Positions 18,023-26,357 of a DNA stretch of 64,000 nucleotides are shown here, piece after piece. Positions within the stretch are counted from its first letter, which is position 1. The number at the start of each line of letters is the position of its first letter. Below the pieces are notes generated by a model. The model did no database searches and was not told the DNA's origin. It saw only the letters and a list, made by a program, of their open reading frames with translations. Source of the DNA: Stutzerimonas xanthomarina (GTDB lineage: Bacteria; Pseudomonadota; Gammaproteobacteria; Pseudomonadales; Pseudomonadaceae); NCBI RefSeq assembly GCF_003935375.1, contig NZ_RHQM01000003.1, forward strand, positions 284,451-348,450, written 5' to 3'. The position numbers and the translations under genes are program-made.

Positions 18023-18748
18023 ATGAAGCGCATCTTACCGATCATAACCAGCCTGCTCCTGGCAGCGGGCTGCGCCAGCGAACCACAGGTGCTCGAGCGC
18101 GAACTGGGCACTTTCGACCTCAAACTGGGCACCGAGCCTACCCGCAACATGGCTCAGGGGCTGGTGCAACCGAGCACCGGCAACGCGTTCCATGGCGGAC
18201 TCGATCTCACCCATGCCAGCGGGCTATATGTCGGGCAGTGGTCCCCCAGCGTCGGATTGGTCGACGGTAGGCAACTCGAGGTGAATTCCTATCTCGGCTA
18301 TGCGCAGCAGAACGATCATGACCAACTCGGCTACGAGATCGGCCTGATGCGCTACAGCTTTCCGGAACTGCCCGAATGGGATCGTCACGAATACTACGGT
18401 GGCCTGACGCTGGGCGACCGCCGCCTCGGCGCGGCGCTGAACAGCGCCGCCGGGCGTACCGACAGCACGCTCTATCTGGACCTGGGCACAGTGACCCCAT
18501 TCGCCGTCGGCGTCCGCGTGAAGTACTCAAGCCACGCGCTGGCCGCACCGCATTATCTCGGCGGTGGCGACAGCGTGGACCTGTTCAGCGACTGGTCGCT
18601 CGACCTCTCGCGGCCCTGGCTGGGCCTGCAGCTGAACCTTTCCTACAGTGACTCCAGCCTGAGCGGCCAGGCGTGCAGCGCCTACTCGGGACAGAACCCG
18701 CGCTGCGACGGGCTGCTAACCTTCCGCGCCGAGCGTCAGCTGTTCTGA
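18023..18748 (+). CDS. TorF-family putative porin (lipobox-bearing beta-barrel)
   Basis: This 241-residue protein begins MKRILPIITSLLLAAGCASE, a signal sequence with a clear lipobox (LAAGC). The remainder is rich in alternating hydrophobic and aromatic strands (LDLTHASGLYVGQWSPSVG, EVNSYLGYAQ, HEYYGGLTLGDRRLGAALN), as in the TorF/TIGR02001 family of putative outer-membrane channels. The usual conserved pattern of D-x-T/S-x-x-G-x-Y-x-G is seen. The cargo is unknown. A lipobox on a beta-barrel is unusual. It lies tail-to-tail with the oxaloacetate decarboxylase gene, 7 bases apart. Confidence 0.75.
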   Translation: MKRILPIITSLLLAAGCASEPQVLERELGTFDLKLGTEPTRNMAQGLVQPSTGNAFHGGLDLTHASGLYVGQWSPSVGLVDGRQLEVNSYLGYAQQNDHDQLGYEIGLMRYSFPELPEWDRHEYYGGLTLGDRRLGAALNSAAGRTDSTLYLDLGTVTPFAVGVRVKYSSHALAAPHYLGGGDSVDLFSDWSLDLSRPWLGLQLNLSYSDSSLSGQACSAYSGQNPRCDGLLTFRAERQLF

Positions 18749-18755
18749 GCGCGCC

Positions 18756-19619
18756 TCATTCCTTGACCTGCATGTACTCCTCGGCCCAGACGACGTACTC
18801 GTCCGCGGTGGAGTACTTGACCGACAGCTGCGAAGCGTTCAGGTCCAGCGCATCGACCTGGCGCTGCTCGCGCAGGCAGTCGTAGGTCGCCTTGATCGCC
18901 GCGAAGTAGGCCGCGTGGCCGTTGACCACGATGCGCACGCCGAGCGCCGCCAGCCGCGCGTTGTCGCGCAGGTTGGGGTTACCGTAGGTGACCAGCATCA
19001 GCGGCTTGCTGAGCTGGCTGGCGATGCTTTCCAGATGGTCGAAATCCTCAATGCCGACCAGGCAGATGGCATCGGCGCCGGCCTTCTCGTAGGCCTGGGC
19101 GCGGGCGATGACTTCCTCGAAGCCGATCACCCCGGCATTCGTCCGGCCGATGATGGCCATTTCCGGATCGACCCGCGCCTCCAGCGCCGCACGGATCTTG
19201 CCAACAGCCTCGAACATGCCGATGAGGTCGGTGGAGCGGCGACCGAATTTCGGCGGCAGCAGGGTGTCCTCGATGGTCAGCGCGGAAATCCCGGCGCGCT
19301 CCAGTTCGGAGACGGTGCGCATCACGTTCAGCGCATTGCCGTAGCCATGATCGGCGTCGACCAGCACCGGCAACTGGGCGACACGGCAGATACGCGTGGC
19401 CTGCTCGACGAACTCGCTCAAAGTGATGAGGTTGAAGTCCGGCGCGGCGAGGACCTGCAGCGAGGCCACCGAGCCGCCGAGGATGCCCACTTCGAAACCG
19501 AGGTCGGCGGCGATGCGCGCGGACATCGGGTCGAACACCGAGGCGGTGTGGAAGCAGCGGTCGGCGTTCAGCAGCTCGCGAAAGTTGTGGCGCAGGTCGT
19601 GATGAGAGAGTCGCGGCAT
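18756..19619 (-). CDS. Oxaloacetate decarboxylase, PA4872-like (PEP mutase/isocitrate lyase superfamily)
   Basis: This 287-residue protein resembles P. aeruginosa PA4872, a Mg-dependent oxaloacetate decarboxylase of the PEP mutase/isocitrate lyase superfamily. The metal-binding [16 protein letters not shown] segment near residue 88 and the [12 protein letters not shown] and IIGRTNAGV segments are present. Isocitrate lyase's catalytic KKCGH is absent, which fits the decarboxylase subgroup. The ATG at 19619 gives the family's usual length; an in-frame upstream extension is unlikely. Its position after the urease region mirrors PA4872 near PA4868 (ureC), from memory. Confidence 0.88.
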   Translation of the reverse strand: MPRLSHHDLRHNFRELLNADRCFHTASVFDPMSARIAADLGFEVGILGGSVASLQVLAAPDFNLITLSEFVEQATRICRVAQLPVLVDADHGYGNALNVMRTVSELERAGISALTIEDTLLPPKFGRRSTDLIGMFEAVGKIRAALEARVDPEMAIIGRTNAGVIGFEEVIARAQAYEKAGADAICLVGIEDFDHLESIASQLSKPLMLVTYGNPNLRDNARLAALGVRIVVNGHAAYFAAIKATYDCLREQRQVDALDLNASQLSVKYSTADEYVVWAEEYMQVKE

Positions 19620-19719
19620 ATAGGCTCCATGGGTGCACGCAAGGGTCGATTCGCCCTGTCTTTTCATTTCAGTGTTGTTGAGAAGCTGCCTGGTCGGCCG
19701 AATGACACATTTTCGCTGT

Positions 19720-20592
19720 TTATCCCTCGGCCGGCCCCTGGCGGCGCTGCACATAGGCCATGCACAGGCCGCTGGCGATGATCACCGCCATGCCAATCAG
19801 CGCCCCGGCATCCGGCGCGTGATCGAAGGCGACATAGCCGACCACCCCGGCAAACACGATCTGCCCGTAGGTAAACGGCGCCAGGGTCGCCGCGCTGGCG
19901 AAGCGGAAGGCATTGGTCAGCAGCAGGTGGCCGAGCATCGCCATGCCGCCGAGCGCGCCCATCAGCAGCGCGTCGTGCAGCGTTGGCGTCCGCCAGTTGA
20001 AGACCACCAATACGCTCAGGGTCACGCAGCCGACCAAGCTGGTCAGGTAGTTGCTGGTCACCGGATGGTCGGTACCGGCCAGGCGCCGGGTCACCAGCTG
20101 ATACACGGTGAACGACAGGGCCGCGCCGAAGGGCAACAGCACCGCCGGCGTGAACAGCGCCGAACCGGGGCGCACGATGATCACCACCCCGAGCAGACCG
20201 AAGCCCACGGCCAGCCACTGACTGCGGCTGACCCGCTCGCCCAGCAGCGCCGAGGCGATGGTCACCAGCACCGGTGTCAGAAAGATCACCGCGGTGGCCT
20301 CGGCCAGCGGGATGAAATGCAGGCCGTTGATGAACAGCAGGCTCACGCTGACCAGGCTCAACCCGCGCAGCAACTGTGGCCACGGGCGCAGGGTGCGAAA
20401 CACGCGCTGGCCCATGCGCGGCACGAACAGCGCGGTCATCAGCACCGTCTGCGCGACGTAACGGGCCCAGATGACCAGAAACACCGGGTAGATTTCCGAG
20501 AGGTGTTTGGCCAGCCCGTCATGACTGGCCAGCAACAGGCCCGACAGCAATATCAGCAGAACGCCGTAGAGCGGGTGATGGTGATCGTTCAA
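19720..20592 (-). CDS. EamA/DMT-type inner-membrane transporter
   Basis: This 290-residue protein has ten predicted membrane segments arranged as two EamA repeats (first about residues 8-140, second about 150-280), as in metabolite and amino-acid exporters of the drug/metabolite transporter superfamily. The inner motif [26 protein letters not shown] near the start and [19 protein letters not shown] in the second repeat are typical. The substrate is not evident. It is read in the same direction as the oxaloacetate decarboxylase 100 bases downstream and may share its transcript. Confidence 0.9.
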   Translation of the reverse strand: MNDHHHPLYGVLLILLSGLLLASHDGLAKHLSEIYPVFLVIWARYVAQTVLMTALFVPRMGQRVFRTLRPWPQLLRGLSLVSVSLLFINGLHFIPLAEATAVIFLTPVLVTIASALLGERVSRSQWLAVGFGLLGVVIIVRPGSALFTPAVLLPFGAALSFTVYQLVTRRLAGTDHPVTSNYLTSLVGCVTLSVLVVFNWRTPTLHDALLMGALGGMAMLGHLLLTNAFRFASAATLAPFTYGQIVFAGVVGYVAFDHAPDAGALIGMAVIIASGLCMAYVQRRQGPAEG

Positions 20593-20840
20593 CGCAGGCC
20601 TCAGCCACTTGTTAGCAGGCTAACCATTATGCCTGTCATCTTGTCGCACCGCTGCACCAATCAGCTGAAACCATTCAGCCCAACCAGGACGGCGGCGTCA
20701 CTGCCCTGTCCGTTCCACTGCGTGCGCTGACTGAGCCCGGACGCGCCGCCCGGCGGCAAGCGGAACGCCGGCATTTCGCGTATGATCGCCGGCTTTTTGC
20801 CGAGCCGCGCGGCGTTTCGCGGCGTTCGAGTGTAGCCGTG

Positions 20841-21344
20841 ATGTACCAGTTGAGAGCGATGCAGGAGCGCGATATCCCTGCCGTCCTGGCGATCCAGGAA
20901 CAATCCTATGCCGCCGAGGTTCTGGAAGACGAGGCGGTGATCCGCTCACGTCTGGCGACATTTCCGCAGTTGGCGTGGGTGGCCGAGGATGACGAGGGTG
21001 TGTGCGCCTATCTGTTCGCCTACCACTCGCGACTGGGTAAAGTGACGCCGCTGGACGGGGAGTTCTGCACCGACGGCGAAGCCGATTGCCTTTACCTGCA
21101 TGACCTGGCCGTGGCCGGACGGGCCGCCGGCCGCGGCATCGGCCCGGCACTGGTGCGGCACAACCTGCAACAGGCTGGCGCCGCACAGCTGCGCTATTCA
21201 GCATTGGTGTCGGTGCAGGATTCCACCGGTTTCTGGTCGCGTCTGGGCTACGAAGCCCACGACGAACTCGACCCGCCGCAGGCCGGCAACCTGGCCAGCT
21301 ACCAGATCCCTGCCGTGTACATGGTGCGCGACCTGCACCAGTAA
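20841..21344 (+). CDS. GNAT family N-acetyltransferase
   Basis: This encodes a 167-residue GNAT protein. The acetyl-CoA binding region is seen as LYLHDLAVAGRAAGRGIGPALVRHNLQ around residues 87-113 (a Gly-rich V-x-x-x-x-R/Q-x-x-G-x-G/A-like loop), followed by FWSRLGYEAHDEL. The acceptor substrate cannot be inferred. Two start codons lie in tandem (GTG 20838, ATG 20841); I prefer the ATG. The downstream gap carries the candidate sigma-54 promoter for ureE, so this gene is probably not part of the ureEFG transcript. Confidence 0.88.
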   Translation: MYQLRAMQERDIPAVLAIQEQSYAAEVLEDEAVIRSRLATFPQLAWVAEDDEGVCAYLFAYHSRLGKVTPLDGEFCTDGEADCLYLHDLAVAGRAAGRGIGPALVRHNLQQAGAAQLRYSALVSVQDSTGFWSRLGYEAHDELDPPQAGNLASYQIPAVYMVRDLHQ

Positions 21345-21373
21345 GGCGCACGCACCTCACCCGGCCCGGACAG

Positions 21374-21392
21374 GCGCACTAAGACGGTGCGC
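21374..21392 (+). promoter_or_regulatory. Candidate NtrC binding site upstream of ureE
   Basis: GCGCAC-TAAGACG-GTGCGC is a perfect 6-bp dyad with 7-base spacing. Aligned to NtrC consensus GCACCA-N3-TGGTGC it matches 10 of 12 defined positions. It is about 83 bases before the -24 box, nearly the same spacing as at urtA. Confidence 0.5.
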
Positions 21393-21456
21393 TCAAAGCC
21401 CCATTATCAGGCACGCATGCCCGAAAGGCGCCGCGATCGCGATATATGGGGCCGGT

Positions 21457-21472
21457 TGGCAAGCCACTTGCT
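21457..21472 (+). promoter_or_regulatory. Strong candidate sigma-54 promoter of ureE
   Basis: TGGCAAGCCACTTGCT differs from the RpoN consensus TGGCACG-N4-TTGCW at one position, and GG and GC are ten bases apart. Transcription would start near 21483, 25 bases before the ureE ATG. Confidence 0.75.
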
Positions 21473-21507
21473 CTTGTTCCGGAAACGATCCGACCGGAAC
21501 TCTGCTC

Positions 21508-22008
21508 ATGCTGGTGATTCGCCAACGCATCGACGCCCGCCCCGAGTGGCAGGCCGAACTCGAACTGACCTACGACGCGCGCAGCAAGAGTCGCCTGCGC
21601 TGCTTCAGTACCAGCGGCGAGGATGTCGGCCTGTTTCTCGAACGCGGCCAGCCGCCTCTGCACGATGGCGAATGCCTGCTCGCCGGTGATGGCCGTGTCG
21701 TGCGCGTGCGTGCTCGGCCCGAGCAACTGCTGCACGTCACCTGCACCAGCGCTTTCGAACTGACCCGCGCGGCGTATCACCTGGGCAACCGCCATGTCGC
21801 CCTGCAGGTCGGCGATGGCTGGCTGCGGCTGCTCGACGACTACGTGCTCAAGGACATGCTGTTGCAGCTGGGCGCCGGCGTCGAACACATCGAAGCCCCC
21901 TTCCAGCCGGAGCATGGAGCCTACGGCGGAGGTCATCACCATTCCCACGCGGGTGAGGCAGAGTTCAGCTACGCGCCGCGCCTGCACCAGTTCGGCGTAC
22001 GGACGTGA
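21508..22008 (+). CDS. ureE: Urease accessory nickel chaperone UreE
   Basis: This 166-residue protein is the UreE metallochaperone that hands nickel to UreG. The N-terminal peptide-binding domain is followed by the metal-binding domain with the conserved AYHLGNRHVALQV segment near residue 92, which contains the nickel-binding His. The C-terminal end has a short His-rich patch (GGGHHHSHAG), so it may store extra nickel, though the tail is much shorter than in Klebsiella. I chose the ATG at 21508, downstream of the sigma-54 candidate. Its stop overlaps the ureF GTG start (GTGA). Confidence 0.95.
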   Translation: MLVIRQRIDARPEWQAELELTYDARSKSRLRCFSTSGEDVGLFLERGQPPLHDGECLLAGDGRVVRVRARPEQLLHVTCTSAFELTRAAYHLGNRHVALQVGDGWLRLLDDYVLKDMLLQLGAGVEHIEAPFQPEHGAYGGGHHHSHAGEAEFSYAPRLHQFGVRT

Positions 22009-22697
22009 ACGCGACGGCCGCTCCCGGCTCGGCATGGGCGCTGCTCCGGCTGGCCAGCCCGCAGCTGCCGATCGGCGGCTACAGCTATTCCCAGGGTCTG
22101 GAAATGGCGGTGGAAAACGGCTGGGTGAACGACTCCGACAGCGCTCGGCGTTGGCTGGAGGATCAACTGCTGCTCAACCTCGCGCGCTTCGAGGCGCCGC
22201 TGCTGCTCACGCATTGCGAAGCGGCGGCACAGGATGACTGGCCGCGTCTGTTACAGCTCGCCGCCGAGCACCGCGCCAGCCGCGAAACCCGCGAGTTGCA
22301 GCTGGAAAGCCGGCAGATGGGCTATTCCCTGACGCAGTTGCTCGACGGCCTGCCGGAACTCGACCAGCCAGCGCGCGACTGCCTGGCCGCTGCCGACGAG
22401 CCCGGTCTGGCACTGGCCTGGGCGCTGGCCGCCCGAGCCTGGCAAATCACGCCCGCCGATGCCGTCACCGCCTGGTTGTGGGGCTGGCTGGAGAACCAGC
22501 TGGCGGTGCTGATGAAGACCCTGCCGCTGGGGCAGCAGGCGGCGCAGCGGTTGACATCGCAGCTATTGCCGGTCCTGAGCCAGGCGCAGCGAGACGCCAG
22601 CGAGCTGCCGGAAGCGGCCTGGGGCAGCGCGCCGCTCGGGTTGGTGCTGACCAGCATGGCGCATGAGCGGCAGTACAGTCGGTTGTTTAGGTCATGA
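22005..22697 (+). CDS. ureF: Urease accessory protein UreF
   Basis: This 230-residue helical protein has the UreF hallmarks LLRLASPQLPIGGYSYSQGLE near the start and the conserved C-terminal stretch APLGLVLTSMAHERQYSRLFRS. UreF bridges UreD and UreG in the urease activation complex and gates GTPase activity. It starts with GTG overlapping the ureE stop, so it is translationally coupled. A 361-base gap with a dispersed repeat separates it from ureG; these genes are usually adjacent. Confidence 0.96.
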   Translation: MNATAAPGSAWALLRLASPQLPIGGYSYSQGLEMAVENGWVNDSDSARRWLEDQLLLNLARFEAPLLLTHCEAAAQDDWPRLLQLAAEHRASRETRELQLESRQMGYSLTQLLDGLPELDQPARDCLAAADEPGLALAWALAARAWQITPADAVTAWLWGWLENQLAVLMKTLPLGQQAAQRLTSQLLPVLSQAQRDASELPEAAWGSAPLGLVLTSMAHERQYSRLFRS

Positions 22698-22767
22698 GGG
22701 TGATTGCTGATTCGGTGCTGGCAGCACCTATCACTTGGGGCGGCTCGGCATCGTTGTCGGCCCGCGG

Positions 22768-22935
22768 CTCTGGTTTCGCCCTGCTGGGCGAGTCCCTTTT
22801 GGCAAATGCCCGGATGGCCGGCCCCCCAAAAGGAACCAAAAGGTCTTGCCCCTACATCCGGGTCTCGCTGCGCTCGACTTCCCTCGTTCCATCGCTGCTC
22901 CGAGGGTCGCCACGCAAGGGCCATCCCTGGCCCTT
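22768..22935. repeat. Dispersed Pseudomonas-type repeat between ureF and ureG
   Basis: The 361-base gap between ureF and ureG has no gene. Most of it is filled by a structured element with CCTTTTGG (22795-22802) paired to CCAAAAGG (22826-22833), and AAGGGCCA (22916-22923) paired to TGGCCCTT (22928-22935). The phrases CGCCCTGCTGGGCGAGTC and CCAAAAGGAACCAAAAGG are familiar to me from multicopy intergenic elements in Pseudomonas genomes. Only one copy is in this window, so the multicopy nature is from memory. Confidence 0.55.
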
Positions 22936-23058
22936 CACGGCTCTCGCGGCACGATCACCACACTCAGCCAACGAATCCCATGCCTGCCCAAATCGGCAGC
23001 GGTACGCCCTTCGCATCAATCCCAAGGCAGCCACACCGCCTTCCAGAGGAGAACACCC

Positions 23059-23673
23059 ATGAACACCCAACCCCTGCGCGTCGGCATTGGCGGGCCGGTC
23101 GGTTCCGGCAAGACCGCCCTGACCCTCGCCCTGTGCAAGGCCCTGCGCGACCGCTACAACCTCGCCGTGGTGACCAACGACATCTACACCCAGGAAGACG
23201 CCCAGTTCCTAGTGCGTAACGAAGCCCTGGCGCCCGAGCGCATCATCGGTGTGGAAACCGGGGGCTGCCCGCATACGGCGATCCGCGAGGACGCCTCGAT
23301 TAACCTCGAGGCCGTGGAGCAGCTCAACCGACGCTTTCCCGGCCTGGACCTGATCATCGTTGAGTCCGGCGGCGACAACCTCTCGGCGACCTTCAGCCCG
23401 GAGCTGTCGGACCTGACCATCTACGTGATCGACGTCTCCGCCGGCGACAAGCTGCCGCGCAAGGGTGGGCCGGGCATCTGCAAGTCCGACCTGCTGGTGA
23501 TCAACAAGATCGACCTGGCGCCCATGGTCGGTGCCTCGCTGGAGGTGATGGATCGCGACGCCCGCAAGATGCGCGGCGAGCGGCCGTTCGTCTTCAGCAA
23601 CCAGAAGATCGGCCAGGGTCTCGAGGAAATCATCGCCTTTATCGAGAAACAGGGAATGCTCAGCGCAGCGTGA
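23059..23673 (+). CDS. ureG: Urease accessory GTPase UreG
   Basis: This 204-residue SIMIBI-class GTPase delivers nickel to urease. The P-loop GPVGSGKT occupies residues 12-19, the nickel-site motif CPH is in [14 protein letters not shown], and the base-specificity motif NKID is in [20 protein letters not shown] lies just upstream of the ATG at 23059. A longer in-frame reading begins inside the repeat and is rejected. It is followed 76 bases later by ureJ. Confidence 0.97.
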   Translation: MNTQPLRVGIGGPVGSGKTALTLALCKALRDRYNLAVVTNDIYTQEDAQFLVRNEALAPERIIGVETGGCPHTAIREDASINLEAVEQLNRRFPGLDLIIVESGGDNLSATFSPELSDLTIYVIDVSAGDKLPRKGGPGICKSDLLVINKIDLAPMVGASLEVMDRDARKMRGERPFVFSNQKIGQGLEEIIAFIEKQGMLSAA

Positions 23674-23749
23674 CCTCGCCCATCAATGGAAATCGACCGA
23701 GTGCCCGCTTCTCGGTCCAGCTCTCAGCCTTGCAATCAGAGGAACTCGC

Positions 23750-24322
23750 ATGAACGTACAGAAAATCCTGGTCACCTCCACCCTGCTGCTCAGCCCAGCG
23801 CTGGCCCTAGCTCACCCTGGGCATGACCATGCCGGCGTGATGTCCGGTATCGCCCACCCGATCTTCGGTCTCGACCATCTGCTGGCCATGCTCGCGGTAG
23901 GTCTATGGGCGGCTCAGCAGACTGGCAAGGCGCGCTGGGCGCTACCGCTGACCTTCGTCGCGACCATGCTGTTCGGTGGGCTGGCCGGCTTTGCCGGGAT
24001 CGAGATGCCGCTGATGGAAACAGGCATTGCCGGCTCGGTACTAGCCCTAGGCCTGCTGGTTGCCCCGGCGGTGCGCCCACCGCTGGTAGTGGCTGCCGCA
24101 CTGACCGCGCTGTTCGCCGCCAGCCACGGCGTTGCCCACGGCCTGGAACTGCCAGAGCTGTCCAGCCCGTGGGGTTATGCCGCCGGCTTCGTTACCGCCA
24201 CTGCCGCTCTGCATGCCGCCGGTTATGCGCTGGTGCGTTACCTGCCGCAGGCCGCCGCGCCACTGGTGCGCATCGCCGGTGCTGCTTCAGCAGTCACGGG
24301 CGCCTGGCTGCTGGCCAGCTGA
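23750..24322 (+). CDS. ureJ: HupE/UreJ family nickel transporter
   Basis: This 190-residue protein has a signal sequence ending ALAHPGHDH, which gives the mature protein an N-terminal His-rich metal motif, followed by six short membrane segments. HPIFGLDHLLAMLAVGLWA is the signature of HupE/UreJ proteins, which import nickel or cobalt for urease or hydrogenase. Its place after ureEFG indicates nickel supply for urease. RBS-like AGAGGAA precedes the ATG. Confidence 0.93.
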   Translation: MNVQKILVTSTLLLSPALALAHPGHDHAGVMSGIAHPIFGLDHLLAMLAVGLWAAQQTGKARWALPLTFVATMLFGGLAGFAGIEMPLMETGIAGSVLALGLLVAPAVRPPLVVAAALTALFAASHGVAHGLELPELSSPWGYAAGFVTATAALHAAGYALVRYLPQAAAPLVRIAGAASAVTGAWLLAS

Positions 24323-24337
24323 GAACCAGGCCATGCC

Positions 24338-24580
24338 TCAGTGGTAGCGCCGTCGCAGCGCCACATTGAGGCGATCGACCACTTCGGCCCAGTCGGCATC
24401 CTCGAGGATTTCCTCGCGCAGGAAAGCCGCCTGGGCTGGCGTCCAGAACGACGCATCGGCCAGATAGACGTCTTCGGCCAGGGGTGAGTGGGTTTCGATA
24501 AAACGCCTGATCGAGACGTCATCGTTGGGCAGGCCCAATTGCTCGAACAGGTTATGGAAGGCGTGGATCGACTGTTCCAT
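24338..24580 (-). CDS. DUF2789 domain protein
   Basis: This 80-residue acidic protein fits the DUF2789 family of Pseudomonas: it starts with a short helix containing HNLFEQLGLP and has the conserved FWTPAQAAFLREEILEDADWAEVVD segment. There is no signal or membrane segment. The function is unknown. It converges on ureJ, with 15 bases between their stops and no obvious terminator. Confidence 0.85.
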   Translation of the reverse strand: MEQSIHAFHNLFEQLGLPNDDVSIRRFIETHSPLAEDVYLADASFWTPAQAAFLREEILEDADWAEVVDRLNVALRRRYH

Positions 24581-24661
24581 GTTGAACCTCCGGTGCTGAC
24601 GCGGGGATGAACGCTATGAGTATCGTTCATTCCCACGAAAGCGCCGGCAGCGCATGGTGAT

Positions 24662-26137
24662 TCAGCGGAACGGCGGCTCGTCGAAGCTGCGCAGCTTGCG
24701 CGAGTGCAGCGAGTTGAGCTGGCTGCGCAGCAGTTCCAGTGCGGTGATGCCGATTTTCAGGTGCTGGGTCACGGCCCGCTCGTAGAACGCATTGGCCGAG
24801 CCGGGCAGCTTGATCTCGCTGTGCAGCGGCTTGTCCGATACGCAGAGCAAGGTGCCGTACGGCACCCGCAGGCGGTAGCCCTGGGCGGCGATGGTGCCGC
24901 TTTCCATGTCCACCGCTACCGCGCGCGAAAGGTTGATCAGCGGCCTTTCCTGCGCCCAGCGCAGCTCCCAGTTGCGATCGTCGTAGGTCAGCACGGTGCC
25001 GGTACGCAAACGCTTCTTCAACGCTTCGCCCTGTTCGCCGGTGACCGTCGCGGCGGCATCCTGCAGCGCCTGCTGCACCTCGGCCAGTGCAGGCAGCGGG
25101 ATGTGCGGCGGCAGTACGCGATCGAGGATGCCATCGCGGCGCATGTAGGCGTGGGCCAGCACGTAGTCGCCGATGGATTGCGACTGCCGCAGCCCGCCGC
25201 AGTGACCGATCATCAGCCAGCAGTGCGGGCGCAGCACGGCGAGGTGGTCGGTGATGTTCTTCGCATTGGACGGGCCGACGCCGATGTTGACCAGGGTGAT
25301 GCCGTGGCCGTCCTCGGCGATCAGGTGATAGGCCGGCATCTGGTAGCGGTGCCACATCACGCCACCGATGATCGCCTGCGCCTCGCCCTCCTCCATGCCG
25401 CGCTCGATGATCACGTTGCCCGGCAAGACCATGCGCGTGAAGCGGGTGTCGTCGCGCAGCATGTCGAGGCCGTGGCGGATGAACTGGTCGACGTAGCGGT
25501 GGTAGTTGGTCAGCAGGATCCACGGCTGTACGTGGCGCCAATCGCTGCCGGTGTAGTGCACCAGCCGGCGCAGCGAGAAGTCCACCCGCGCGCCATCGAA
25601 CAGTGCCAGCGGATAGGGATCGGCGTGCTCCCAGTCGTAGAGCCCGTCGGCGATATCGTCGGTAGCGGCGGACAGGTCGGTACTGGGGAATACCCGCGCC
25701 AGCTCGGCGGCGGTCACGCCGGTGCCGGCCAGCTCGTCGCCCTGCTCGATGACGTACGGATAAGGGATGTTGCGGTCGCTCATGCCGACCTCAACGGTGA
25801 CGTTGAAGTCCTGGATCAGCGGTTTCAGCTGATCGAGCAGATAGGCGCGGAACGCCGCCGGATGGGTCACGGTGACGCTGTACACGCCGGGCGCCTGGAC
25901 CTTGGCGTAGGCACGGGTCGAGGCCGGCACTTCGCCGTGGCACTCGTAGGTCAGGCGCAGCTGCGGGTAGCGGAACAGGTTGCGCTCCGCGGCGCTGGGC
26001 TCGGTGCGGCTGGTTACGTAGCGTTTGAGCGCCTGGTTTAGGGCCGCTGTGGCCTGCGCGTGCAGCTCGGCCAGCTTGTCGACCGCCTCCTCAGCGCAGG
26101 TGGCGACGGTGAAGGTTCTGGATTCGTTGGAAGTCAT
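24662..26137 (-). CDS. amn: AMP nucleosidase
   Basis: This 491-residue enzyme cleaves AMP to adenine and ribose 5-phosphate. It has the N-terminal AMP-nucleosidase-specific domain (about residues 1-190, including TYECHGEVPAS and VEVGMSDRNIPYPYV) and the C-terminal nucleoside-phosphorylase-like domain with NIGVGPSNAKNITDHLAVLRPHCWLMIGHCGGLR and the ribose-contacting VDMESGTIAAQGYRLRVPYGTLLCVSDKPLH. The length matches E. coli Amn (484). It belongs to the amn-to-proA block conserved in P. aeruginosa. Its only likely partners are purine salvage enzymes elsewhere. Confidence 0.95.
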   Translation of the reverse strand: MTSNESRTFTVATCAEEAVDKLAELHAQATAALNQALKRYVTSRTEPSAAERNLFRYPQLRLTYECHGEVPASTRAYAKVQAPGVYSVTVTHPAAFRAYLLDQLKPLIQDFNVTVEVGMSDRNIPYPYVIEQGDELAGTGVTAAELARVFPSTDLSAATDDIADGLYDWEHADPYPLALFDGARVDFSLRRLVHYTGSDWRHVQPWILLTNYHRYVDQFIRHGLDMLRDDTRFTRMVLPGNVIIERGMEEGEAQAIIGGVMWHRYQMPAYHLIAEDGHGITLVNIGVGPSNAKNITDHLAVLRPHCWLMIGHCGGLRQSQSIGDYVLAHAYMRRDGILDRVLPPHIPLPALAEVQQALQDAAATVTGEQGEALKKRLRTGTVLTYDDRNWELRWAQERPLINLSRAVAVDMESGTIAAQGYRLRVPYGTLLCVSDKPLHSEIKLPGSANAFYERAVTQHLKIGITALELLRSQLNSLHSRKLRSFDEPPFR

Positions 26138-26261
26138 GGCTCATCCTGGCTTAACACACGGGCCTATCTTGGCTGCATTTGGTGACGGATGTATACGCAG
26201 CCGAGCGGTTGGAGCCGCATCCGAGACGCCGGCGCGCTGGAAATGAGCGCCGTCATCGGCG

Positions 26262-26295
26262 AAAAAAATCCGACGCCAGAGCCTGGCGTCGGATT
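26262..26295 (-). terminator. Terminator downstream of the CoA-transferase gene
   Basis: AATCCGACGCCAGA and CTGGCGTCGGATT form a stem of about 12 bp, preceded on the plus strand by a run of seven A. Read on the minus strand this gives a hairpin followed by a T-run, so it ends the CoA-transferase transcript. Confidence 0.85.
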
Positions 26296-26357
26296 CGGGC
26301 ACCGCTTCGAGCCCGCCGCCGATGCATTGCTGCATCAGCCGCACAGGCTCCTACCGA

